Of a DNA stretch of 64,000 bases, positions 15,949 through 22,560 are shown in pieces (the stretch's first letter is position 1; the number at the start of each line of letters is the position of its first letter). Below the pieces are notes generated by a model. The model saw nothing but the letters and a program-made list of their open reading frames with translations. It had not been told where the DNA came from and made no database searches. The stretch comes from Arthrobacter crystallopoietes (lineage in GTDB: Bacteria > Actinomycetota > Actinomycetes > Actinomycetales > Micrococcaceae): contig NZ_CP018863.1 in the NCBI RefSeq assembly GCF_002849715.1, positions 868,001 to 932,000 on the forward strand, in the 5' to 3' direction. The translations under genes and the position numbers were made by a program.

Positions 15949-17070
15949 CTAGACGCCCGCGAGCTCCCGATTAGCGGAAGCCAGTTCCAGCCCGTGGGCC
16001 TCGGAAACGGAACGGTGCGTGACCTGCCCCGCCGCGACATTCAGGCCCGCGGCGAGTGCCGGGTCCTTGGCCAGCGCAGCTTCCACGCCCAGATCCGCTA
16101 GCGCTACGGCATAGCGGAGCGTGACGTTGGTGAGGGCGTAGGTGGAGGTGTTCGGAACGGCGCCGGGCATATTGGCGACGCAGTAGAACAGCGAATTGTG
16201 GACGCGGAATGTCGGCTCCGCATGGGTGGTCGGGCGGCTGTCTGCGAAGCAGCCGCCCTGGTCGACGGCGATGTCGACGAGAACGCTGCCGGGCTTCATC
16301 TTGGCGACAAGTTCGTTGCTGACAAGCTTCGGCGCCTTGGCGCCGGGAATGAGCACGGAACCAATCACCAGGTCCGACTCAACAACCGCGCGCTCGATCT
16401 CCAGGCTGTTGGAGGCGAGGGTCTTGAGCTTTCCCGCGTACTGGGCGTCGAGCTCGCGCAGGCGGTTGATATTGATGTCGAGAATGGTCACATCGGCCCC
16501 CATGCCCACGGCCATCGCCGCAGCGTTGGTACCCGCGACACCGGCACCGAGCACGGTGACCTTGGCCGGACGGACACCGGGGACGCCGCCAAGCAGGATG
16601 CCGGGGCCACCGGCGGGAACGGTCAGGGACTGCGCACCGACCTGCACCGAGAGGCGTCCGGCCACTTCGCTCATCGGGGCCAGCAGCGGCAGGGCGCCGT
16701 TGGCCGTCTGGACAGTCTCATAGGCAATGGCCGTGACACCGGAGTCCAGCAGCGCGCGGGTCAGTTCCGGCTCGGCGGCCAGATGCAGGTAGGTGAAGAG
16801 CACCAGGCCCTCACGGAAGTGGCGGTACTCGGAGGCGATGGGCTCCTTGACCTTCATGACCATGTCGGCGCGGGCCCACACCTCGTCAGCGGTGTCGACC
16901 AGCTCGGCACCGGCGGCCGTGTACTCTGCGTCGTCGATCCGCGACCCGGCACCTGCGCCGGCTTCGATCAGCACAACATGTCCGCGGCTGCGCAGTTCGT
17001 GTACGCCGGAGGCCGTGATGGCCACACGGAATTCGTTGTTCTTGATTTCCTTGGGAACGCCGATGATCAT
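15949..17070 (-). CDS. ald: Alanine dehydrogenase
   Basis: 373 aa, full length. Reversible NAD-dependent deamination of L-alanine to pyruvate and ammonium. The N-terminus [18 protein letters not shown], the substrate lysine in MVMKVKEP, the catalytic His in [10 protein letters not shown] and the NAD motif [20 protein letters not shown] are all present, as is [17 protein letters not shown] near the C-terminus. It is divergent from a PucR-type regulator, an arrangement like that of ald and its activator AdeR in Bacillus subtilis. It may supply amino groups or dispose of alanine made by the transaminases of the neighbouring island. Confidence 0.95.
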   Translation of the reverse strand: MIIGVPKEIKNNEFRVAITASGVHELRSRGHVVLIEAGAGAGSRIDDAEYTAAGAELVDTADEVWARADMVMKVKEPIASEYRHFREGLVLFTYLHLAAEPELTRALLDSGVTAIAYETVQTANGALPLLAPMSEVAGRLSVQVGAQSLTVPAGGPGILLGGVPGVRPAKVTVLGAGVAGTNAAAMAVGMGADVTILDININRLRELDAQYAGKLKTLASNSLEIERAVVESDLVIGSVLIPGAKAPKLVSNELVAKMKPGSVLVDIAVDQGGCFADSRPTTHAEPTFRVHNSLFYCVANMPGAVPNTSTYALTNVTLRYAVALADLGVEAALAKDPALAAGLNVAAGQVTHRSVSEAHGLELASANRELAGV

Positions 17071-17098
17071 CGGGAGCCTCCGTATCTAGGTGTGCGAA

Positions 17099-17114
17099 AT
17101 AGCCAAGAGCGCTA
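17099..17114. promoter_or_regulatory. Inverted repeat upstream of ald
   Basis: ATAGC-N6-GCTAT, centred 36 bases upstream of the ald start codon. Candidate regulator site; function not shown. Confidence 0.35.
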
Positions 17115-17360
17115 TCGAAAAGGTTGAAACTGCGCCGGAACCGGCGATGAGTTAACTGTAGGACCCGATTTACGACGTCGTTCCTTGCCTTCCGCAGCGA
17201 CCTCGCCGCACGCTTCGCCAACAGTGGAGCACCAGGCGGACGCAGCAAACCGCTCCGCCTGCCCGGATCCGCGCCATTGCAGGGAACAGCAGGGCATTCA
17301 AAGGGGCCAGCGCCCGGCAAGCAATGTGACCGCTACCACACTGCCAGCAATGGCGGCAAT

Positions 17361-17395
17361 CGACAAATGTCGCGTCGGCGCGCGCCAAGTGTCGC
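17361..17395. promoter_or_regulatory. Candidate PucR-type binding region
   Basis: CGACAAATGTCG (17361-17372) is a palindrome with 5-bp arms. Its TGTCGC (17368-17373) recurs at 17390-17395, exactly 22 bp or two helical turns on. The region lies 59-93 bases before the regulator's ATG. Confidence 0.4.
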
Positions 17396-17453
17396 CCCCT
17401 GTCTGTCCGGCTTCCCTAGACTGGAGGCAGACCAACCACCACCAGGAGGCCCG

Positions 17454-18677
17454 ATGCAGAGTCCCGATGCCGAACGTGCTGTGGAGGAGATTGCGCAGGC
17501 GCTGGGCCACGGCGTTTCCGTTGAGGATCTCGACGGCGACCTCATCGCCTACAGCAGCCATCAGGCCTCGGCGGACCAGGTGCGGGTGAACTTCCTGCTG
17601 AGCAAGAAGGTGCCGGCCGATGTCAGTGCCTGGCAGCTGAGCCACGGGATTGCGACGGCGGTGCGGCCGGTGGTGGTTCCGGCCAACGCGTCGCTGGGCA
17701 TGCACGGCCGGGTCTGCGTTCCGCTGCTGGTGCGCGGTTTCCGCGTGGGCTACCTGTGGGTGCTGCACGAGCAGGACGAGGAGGCGCCGGACGCGATCCT
17801 CGCGGCGCTGCCCGGGGTCCGCCCGCTGCTGGACCGGCTGGCGGAGCAGCTGCTGGATACCAATACGCCGGAATCGGACGCCCGACGGCGGCGCGAAGCG
17901 GAGTTCCTCGCCGCCTGCGAAGGTGACGCTGCCGCCGTCGAAAGTGTGGCGGGCTGGCCCGAGGTCCAGGGCCGTTCGCCCTGGACGGTGGGCAGCATGA
18001 TGGAGCGGATCGAGGACCCGGACACGGCGCTGGCGGAGCAGGCCGATCCGGAGGCCTCGGTGCTGCTGCAGCGGATTTCGGCGCTGCAGGCCACGGTCGG
18101 GATCAGGCCGGCGTTGTTCAGCGCGGGCACGCAACAGCATGCCGTCATCCTCTTCCGCGATCTGCCGGGCCGGGCCGAGCACGCCGAAATCCTGAAGCGG
18201 TACGGGGCGGAGATTTCGCTGCGCGGCGGGCACCCGGAGCGGCCGGACATGCTGGGCCTGAGCGAGCCGTTCACGGACCTGCGCCGGCTGCCGGAAGCCT
18301 ACGAACAGTCCAAGACCGCGGTGCAGGCGGCTGCCGTGGACCCGCAGATCGGCCCGCTCACGGACTACCGGGATACCGGGGTGTACCAGTTCCTCGCCAC
18401 CGGCAAGGGCGCGCTGCCCGGGCGCTCCGTGCACTTTGCCGACCTGCAGGAGCAGGACCGCAATGCCGAACTGCTACCGGTGCTGGAACTGCTCTTCGAC
18501 ACGGACGGCTCGGTGGCGGACGTGGCCGCCCAGCTGCACCTGCATCGCAGTAGCGTCTACAACCGGTTGGCGCGCGTGCGCTCGATCATCGGCGCGGACC
18601 CGCTCAAGGGCAGGGTACGGCTCGAGCTCCACCTGTCGATGAAGGCGGCGCGCTGGGCTGGCAGGCCGCGGCTGTAA
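17454..18677 (+). CDS. PucR/CdaR-family transcriptional regulator (AdeR-like)
   Basis: 407 aa from ATG 17454, which has AGGAGG four bases upstream; longer frames back to 17277 lack this signal. The N-terminal part (to about residue 150) looks like a ligand-sensing region, the middle like a GGDEF-derived PucR module, and the C-terminus is an HTH_30 domain (GSVADVAAQLHLHRSSVYNRL, then a conserved RLELHLSMKAARW). It is divergent from ald. In Bacillus a PucR-type protein, AdeR, activates ald in response to alanine, so the same role is likely here. Confidence 0.85.
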   Translation: MQSPDAERAVEEIAQALGHGVSVEDLDGDLIAYSSHQASADQVRVNFLLSKKVPADVSAWQLSHGIATAVRPVVVPANASLGMHGRVCVPLLVRGFRVGYLWVLHEQDEEAPDAILAALPGVRPLLDRLAEQLLDTNTPESDARRRREAEFLAACEGDAAAVESVAGWPEVQGRSPWTVGSMMERIEDPDTALAEQADPEASVLLQRISALQATVGIRPALFSAGTQQHAVILFRDLPGRAEHAEILKRYGAEISLRGGHPERPDMLGLSEPFTDLRRLPEAYEQSKTAVQAAAVDPQIGPLTDYRDTGVYQFLATGKGALPGRSVHFADLQEQDRNAELLPVLELLFDTDGSVADVAAQLHLHRSSVYNRLARVRSIIGADPLKGRVRLELHLSMKAARWAGRPRL

Positions 18678-18711
18678 GACCTGGCTTGGGCATGGCAGCA
18701 GCCCCGTGTAA

Positions 18712-18715
18712 CACG
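18712..18715. repeat. Target-site duplication, left copy (CACG)
   Basis: CACG directly left of the IS end; the identical tetramer follows the right end at 20154-20157. Confidence 0.75.
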
Positions 18716-18740
18716 TGAACTGCTCCCCAGAAGTTGGACT
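18716..18740 (+). repeat. IS left inverted repeat (IRL)
   Basis: Starts TGAACTGCTCCCC and pairs with 20129-20153 at 22 of 25 positions. Part of it is also the left arm of the hairpin at 18720-18770. Confidence 0.88.
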
Positions 18741-18770
18741 GATAAATCAGATCCGATTTCTGGGGAGCAG
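18720..18770 (+). promoter_or_regulatory. Hairpin that hides the orfA ribosome site
   Basis: A perfect 13-bp inverted repeat: CTGCTCCCCAGAA (18720-18732) with its complement at 18758-18770. The right arm contains GGGGAG (18762-18767), seven bases before the orfA ATG. The loop carries a further palindrome, CTGATAAATCAG (18739-18750). RNA entering from outside the element would fold and hide the ribosome site; RNA started inside would lack the left arm. Known in principle from other insertion sequences; inferred here. Confidence 0.6.
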
Positions 18771-18774
18771 TTTC

Positions 18775-19263
18775 ATGTACGCAAGCAGTTCATTATCCGA
18801 GGCCCGGCGCGCAGAAGCGGTAGCGTTGTTTGATGCAGGGTATGGGTATAAAGCCGTGGCATCACAGCTGCAGGCAAGCCATAGGGCGATCAAGAATTTG
18901 TATCATCGGTGGCGGATTCGTGGGAGTGGAGCGCTGGTGACCAAGCCGACCAAGAGAACCTTTTCGTTCGAGTTCAAACGCGACATCGTGCGGCGCGTCC
19001 TGGCGGGCGAATCGAAGCTCGGGTTGGCGCAGGAGTTCGATCTGTCCTCGCCCCGGCTCATCGAGAATTGGCTGATCATCTACCGCACCGAGGGTGAAGA
19101 CGGGCTCCGGCCCAAGCCCAAGGGACGCCCACGAGGGACTCCCGCGAGTCCGGAGCGTCAGGAATCCGAGCTGACTAAGCTGCGCCGGGAGAATGAGCGG
19201 TTGCGGGCGGAGAACGCCTACCTGGGAAAATTGCGGGCCTTGAGGGAGCAAGGACGACGGTGA
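18775..19263 (+). CDS. IS3-family transposase OrfA
   Basis: 162 aa from ATG 18775 with GGGGAG seven bases upstream. Two helix-turn-helix segments: ARRAEAVALFDAGYGYKAVA and, after a linker, VLAGESKLGLAQEFDLSSPRLIENW. A C-terminal leucine-zipper-like stretch follows (SELTKLRRENERLRAENAYL), typical of OrfA, which binds the ends and dimerises. The GGA AAA codons near the end form a -1 frameshift site leading into orfB. The stop overlaps the GTG of orfB by 4 nt. Confidence 0.92.
   Translation: MYASSSLSEARRAEAVALFDAGYGYKAVASQLQASHRAIKNLYHRWRIRGSGALVTKPTKRTFSFEFKRDIVRRVLAGESKLGLAQEFDLSSPRLIENWLIIYRTEGEDGLRPKPKGRPRGTPASPERQESELTKLRRENERLRAENAYLGKLRALREQGRR
19224..19230 (+). other. Predicted programmed -1 frameshift site (G GGA AAA)
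   Basis: In the orfA zero frame the bases read G GGA AAA, the X XXY YYZ pattern. A -1 slip there enters the orfB frame, which stays open from 19230 through the orfB GTG at 19260, giving an OrfAB fusion transposase as in other IS3 elements. Confidence 0.7.
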
Positions 19264-20114
19264 AGGTCCAAGCCGTTGTCGCCCTCAAGGCCGCGCACCC
19301 GTTGGACGTGCTGCTCGACGTCGCCGGACTCGCCCGCTCGACCTTCTTCTACCATCAGGGCCGGCTGGCCCTGCCGGATCCGCAGGCCGGGCTGAAGACC
19401 GTGATTCGGGACGCCGTCAAGGAAGCGAAAGGCCGGTACGGCTACCGCCGTATCCATGGCGAACTGGTGAAATCCGGCTGGCAGGTCGCGAAGAAGACCG
19501 TGCTGAAGCTCATGCGCCAGCTGGGCCTTCTCAGCCATGTCCGCCGGCGCCGGCGCTACAACTCATTCAAGGGCGAAGCAGGGCAGATCGCGCCGAACCT
19601 GCTGGACCGTGACTTCGACGCGGAGGAGCCGAACGAGAAATGGGTCACCGACGTGACCGAGTTCCGCGTCGGCGAGTCCAAGGTCTACCTCTCCCCGATA
19701 ATGGACCTCTTCGACCGCTCCATCGTCGCATACACATGGGGAACGTCGCCCGCACTGCAGCTGACGAACACGTCCCTGCAAGAGGCGCTGTCCACGCTCC
19801 GGCCCGGCGAGCATCCGCTGGTCCATTCAGACCAAGGATTCCAGTACCAACACGTCTCCTGGCGGAACCTGCTCGCAGGAGCCGGGGCGACGCAGTCGAT
19901 GTCCCGAAAGGGAACCTGCCTGGACAACGCGGTCATCGAAGGATTCTTCGGCCACCTCAAGGAAGAGATGTTCCACCACACCCGATATACCACCATCGAC
20001 GCGTTCACCGCCGAGCTGGATGACTACATTCACTGGTACAACAACGTCAGGACCCACTCACGACTCGAGGGCTTGAGCCCGGTCGAATACCGGACCCAAG
20101 CCCTCGCAGCATAA
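19260..20114 (+). CDS. IS3-family transposase OrfB (DDE catalytic domain)
   Basis: 284 aa from GTG 19260. HTH_21 region near residues 40-90 (KGRYGYRRIHGEL), then an rve integrase core. The DDE triad is D131 (WVTDVTEF), D191 (VHSDQGFQY) and E227 (DNAVIEGFFGHLKEE), with 35 residues between the second Asp and Glu, as expected for IS3. The C-terminus has the usual YIHWYNNVRTHSRLEGLSP. It is normally made as a fusion with OrfA by frameshifting at 19224. No internal damage is seen. Confidence 0.94.
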   Translation: MKVQAVVALKAAHPLDVLLDVAGLARSTFFYHQGRLALPDPQAGLKTVIRDAVKEAKGRYGYRRIHGELVKSGWQVAKKTVLKLMRQLGLLSHVRRRRRYNSFKGEAGQIAPNLLDRDFDAEEPNEKWVTDVTEFRVGESKVYLSPIMDLFDRSIVAYTWGTSPALQLTNTSLQEALSTLRPGEHPLVHSDQGFQYQHVSWRNLLAGAGATQSMSRKGTCLDNAVIEGFFGHLKEEMFHHTRYTTIDAFTAELDDYIHWYNNVRTHSRLEGLSPVEYRTQALAA

Positions 20115-20128
20115 GGTTTTAGTTTACG

Positions 20129-20153
20129 AGTCCAACTTTCGGGGACCAGTTCA
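20129..20153 (-). repeat. IS right inverted repeat (IRR)
   Basis: Complement begins TGAACTGGTCCCC and matches IRL at 22 of 25 positions; ends in CA. Confidence 0.88.
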
Positions 20154-20157
20154 CACG
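20154..20157. repeat. Target-site duplication, right copy (CACG)
   Basis: Matches 18712-18715. Confidence 0.75.
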
Positions 20158-20172
20158 CGGCCAAACGCCGCG
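20156..20172. terminator. Short hairpin next to the IS, possible former pucR terminator
   Basis: CGCGGC-CAAAC-GCCGCG, a 6-bp stem. Without the IS it would lie about 40 bases after the PucR-type gene. Its first two bases belong to the target duplication. Confidence 0.3.
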
Positions 20173-20271
20173 GGTCCCCTGCAATAAAACGGCCCCACTG
20201 CAATAATCAGACCAGGCTGCCCCGTGCAGCGCACCTGAACCTGACATAGCCGGGCGAACGAGGCGGACTAG

Positions 20272-22545
20272 ATGACAGTGACCCAGAAGACGGCGGACCC
20301 GACGATCAACGAGGCGAGGCTGCACCGGCTCGCCCAGGCCCACGGCGTGGGCACGAAGTTCACAGGGTGGGATGGGCTCCCGTATGACGTGGACCCGGAA
20401 ACCCTGGTCAAGGTGCTGGCCGCGCTCGGCGTTCCGGCCGGGACCGATGAGCAGGTGCGGGCCTCTTTGGCGGACGCGGAGCTGGGGCCGTGGCGGCGGA
20501 TGCTGCCGCCCGCCGTCGTGGTTAAGGACGGAAGCACAAACAACGACGGCGGGGCCGGCGACAGCGAGGAGACGCTTGTTCCGGTCCATGTGCCACACGG
20601 CGCCGAGGTGCGGGTGCGGATCGTGGGCGAGGACGGGCTGGTGCTGCTGCCCGAACAGCGGACCGTTCCGACGCAGCCGCGGATGGTGGACGGCGTGCTG
20701 ACCGACCGGATCATGTTCGCTGTTCCGCCCGAGCTGCCGCTGGGCTGGCACACGCTGGTCGTAGAGACCGGCGGCGGGATCGGCGGCGGGGCGGACAGCG
20801 CGGCGGACGGCGGGACTGGCCGTGGGAAGAACGGCGGGACCGGCAGCGGGACTGAGAGCATCCGCGCTGAAGCCGTCCTGGTGGTGACGCCCGCGCGGCT
20901 GACCACCGCGGATCCGCTGGAACAGCGCCCCGGCTGGGGCCTGGCCACGCAGCTGTACTCGTCGCGGTCCACGCGGTCCTGGGGCATCGGCGACTTCGAG
21001 GATCTGGCGGATCTGGCCGCGATCAGCGGTGCACGCGGTGCGGACTACGTCCTGGTGAACCCGCTGCACGCCGCCGAGCCCGCGCCGCCGGTGCAGCCGT
21101 CCCCGTATTCGCCGTCCACCCGCCGGTTCTTCAACCCGCTCTACCTGCGGATCGAGGCCGTGCCGGAGCTGGCCTACCTGGCCGCGGACCAGCGCGCACG
21201 GATCGATGCCCTCGCGGCAGAGTCCCGCCGGCTGAACGGGCAGGCGGACCGGCTGGACCGGGACACCGTCTACGCGGCGAAGCTGGAAGCCCTGGAGCTG
21301 CTGTACCAGGCGAAGCGGTCGCCGGCGCGGCAGCGCGCCTTCGAGAAGTTCTGCGCCGAGGCTGGCCAGGGGCTGGAGGACTTCGCCCTTTGGTGCGCGC
21401 TGCGCGAGGAGCTGCCCGCGGACCATCCGCTCTGGCATGATCCCGCGGCGGCGCCGGGCACCGCGGTGATGGACGGCAAGAGGAGCGAGCTCGCCGGCCG
21501 GATCGATTTCCACCGCTGGCTGCAGTGGCTCTGCGACGAGCAGCTCGAATCCGCGCAGCGCGCCGCGAAACTGGCCGGCATGCGCCTCGGCGTGGTTCAC
21601 GATCTGGCCGTTGGGGCGGACCTGTCCAGCGCGGACGCGTGGATGCTGCGCGGCTCGCTGGCGCCGGGCGTCAGCGTTGGCGCGCCGCCGGACATGTACA
21701 ACCAGCTGGGGCAGGACTGGTCGCAGCCGCCCTGGCACCCGCGCCGGCTGGCGGAGGCCGGCTACGCGCCGTTCCGGGACATGCTGCGGACCGTGCTCCG
21801 GCATGCCGGCGGCGTCCGGGTGGACCACATCCTGGGCCTCTTCCGGCTCTGGTGGGTGCCGGCCGGCAACGGTCCGGCCCGCGGCGCGTACGTGCAGTAT
21901 GACCACGAGGCGCTGATTGGGATCCTGGCGCTCGAGGCCCAGCGCGCCGGCGCCGTCGTTATCGGCGAGGATCTTGGCACCTTCGAGCCGTGGGTGCGGG
22001 ACTACCTGGCGGAACGGGGCATTCTCGGGACCTCCATTCTTTGGTTCGAGAACGACGACGGCGCTCCCCTACCGCCGGAAAAGTACCGGGTGCACTGCCT
22101 CGCCAGCGTCAACACCCACGACTTGCCGCCGACCGCGGGGTTCCTCGCCGGGGACCACGTGGTGCTGCGCGAATCGCTCGGGCTGCTGGAGCGGCCGGTC
22201 GCCGAGGAGCGGGCCGAGCATGACGCCTCGCTGGCGTCCTTCCTTAAGTTGGCGCGCAGCCGCGGGCTGCTGCCGGCGGACGGGCAGGCCGGCGAAGAGG
22301 AGCAGATCGAGGCGCTGCACCGGCTGCTGGCGCAGTCGCCGTCGGTGTTGCTGGGCGTGGCACTGGTGGACGCGGTCGGCGAGCGCCGGGTGCAGAACCA
22401 GCCCGGCACCACCGCGGAGGTCTACCCGAACTGGCAGGTGCCGCTGGCGGATTCCGCCGGCCGGGCGGTGCTGCTGGACGAGCTGGAGGGCAACGCCAGA
22501 TTCAACCGCCTGCTGGCCGCGGTGGACCAGTCGATGGCCAAGTAG
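20272..22545 (+). CDS. malQ: 4-alpha-glucanotransferase (amylomaltase)
   Basis: 757 aa. GH77 enzyme that transfers 4-alpha-glucan chains in maltodextrin or glycogen metabolism. The catalytic triad is nucleophile D518 (GVRVDHILGLFRLWW), acid/base E566 (VIGEDLGTF) and D617 (NTHDLPPTAGF). The actinobacterial N-terminal extension occupies about residues 1-210. Inside it, residues 167-197 are a Gly/Ser/Asp low-complexity stretch (GGGIGGGADSAADGG...), probably a flexible linker or recent repeat growth. The IS3 element lies just upstream and could alter its expression. Confidence 0.93.
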   Translation: MTVTQKTADPTINEARLHRLAQAHGVGTKFTGWDGLPYDVDPETLVKVLAALGVPAGTDEQVRASLADAELGPWRRMLPPAVVVKDGSTNNDGGAGDSEETLVPVHVPHGAEVRVRIVGEDGLVLLPEQRTVPTQPRMVDGVLTDRIMFAVPPELPLGWHTLVVETGGGIGGGADSAADGGTGRGKNGGTGSGTESIRAEAVLVVTPARLTTADPLEQRPGWGLATQLYSSRSTRSWGIGDFEDLADLAAISGARGADYVLVNPLHAAEPAPPVQPSPYSPSTRRFFNPLYLRIEAVPELAYLAADQRARIDALAAESRRLNGQADRLDRDTVYAAKLEALELLYQAKRSPARQRAFEKFCAEAGQGLEDFALWCALREELPADHPLWHDPAAAPGTAVMDGKRSELAGRIDFHRWLQWLCDEQLESAQRAAKLAGMRLGVVHDLAVGADLSSADAWMLRGSLAPGVSVGAPPDMYNQLGQDWSQPPWHPRRLAEAGYAPFRDMLRTVLRHAGGVRVDHILGLFRLWWVPAGNGPARGAYVQYDHEALIGILALEAQRAGAVVIGEDLGTFEPWVRDYLAERGILGTSILWFENDDGAPLPPEKYRVHCLASVNTHDLPPTAGFLAGDHVVLRESLGLLERPVAEERAEHDASLASFLKLARSRGLLPADGQAGEEEQIEALHRLLAQSPSVLLGVALVDAVGERRVQNQPGTTAEVYPNWQVPLADSAGRAVLLDELEGNARFNRLLAAVDQSMAK

Positions 22546-22560
22546 CAGCGCCAGACAGCG

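Larger units (their letters stand above)
17071..17453. promoter_or_regulatory. Divergent ald / pucR intergenic control region
   Basis: 383 bp without a credible gene. It holds an inverted repeat near ald (17099-17114) and a palindrome plus direct repeat near the regulator gene (17361-17395). No clear -35/-10 pair could be fixed. Confidence 0.5.
18716..20153 (+). mobile_element. IS3-family insertion sequence (IS150-like), 1438 bp
   Basis: Begins TG and ends CA. Terminal inverted repeats at 18716-18740 and 20129-20153 match at 22 of 25 positions, and CACG is duplicated on both sides. It encodes orfA and orfB in overlapping frames with a -1 slippery site, the IS3 arrangement. Both frames are open, so the element looks intact and possibly active. 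It landed between the PucR-type gene and malQ, at the foot of a short hairpin (20156-20172) that may have been the regulator gene's terminator. Confidence 0.93.
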
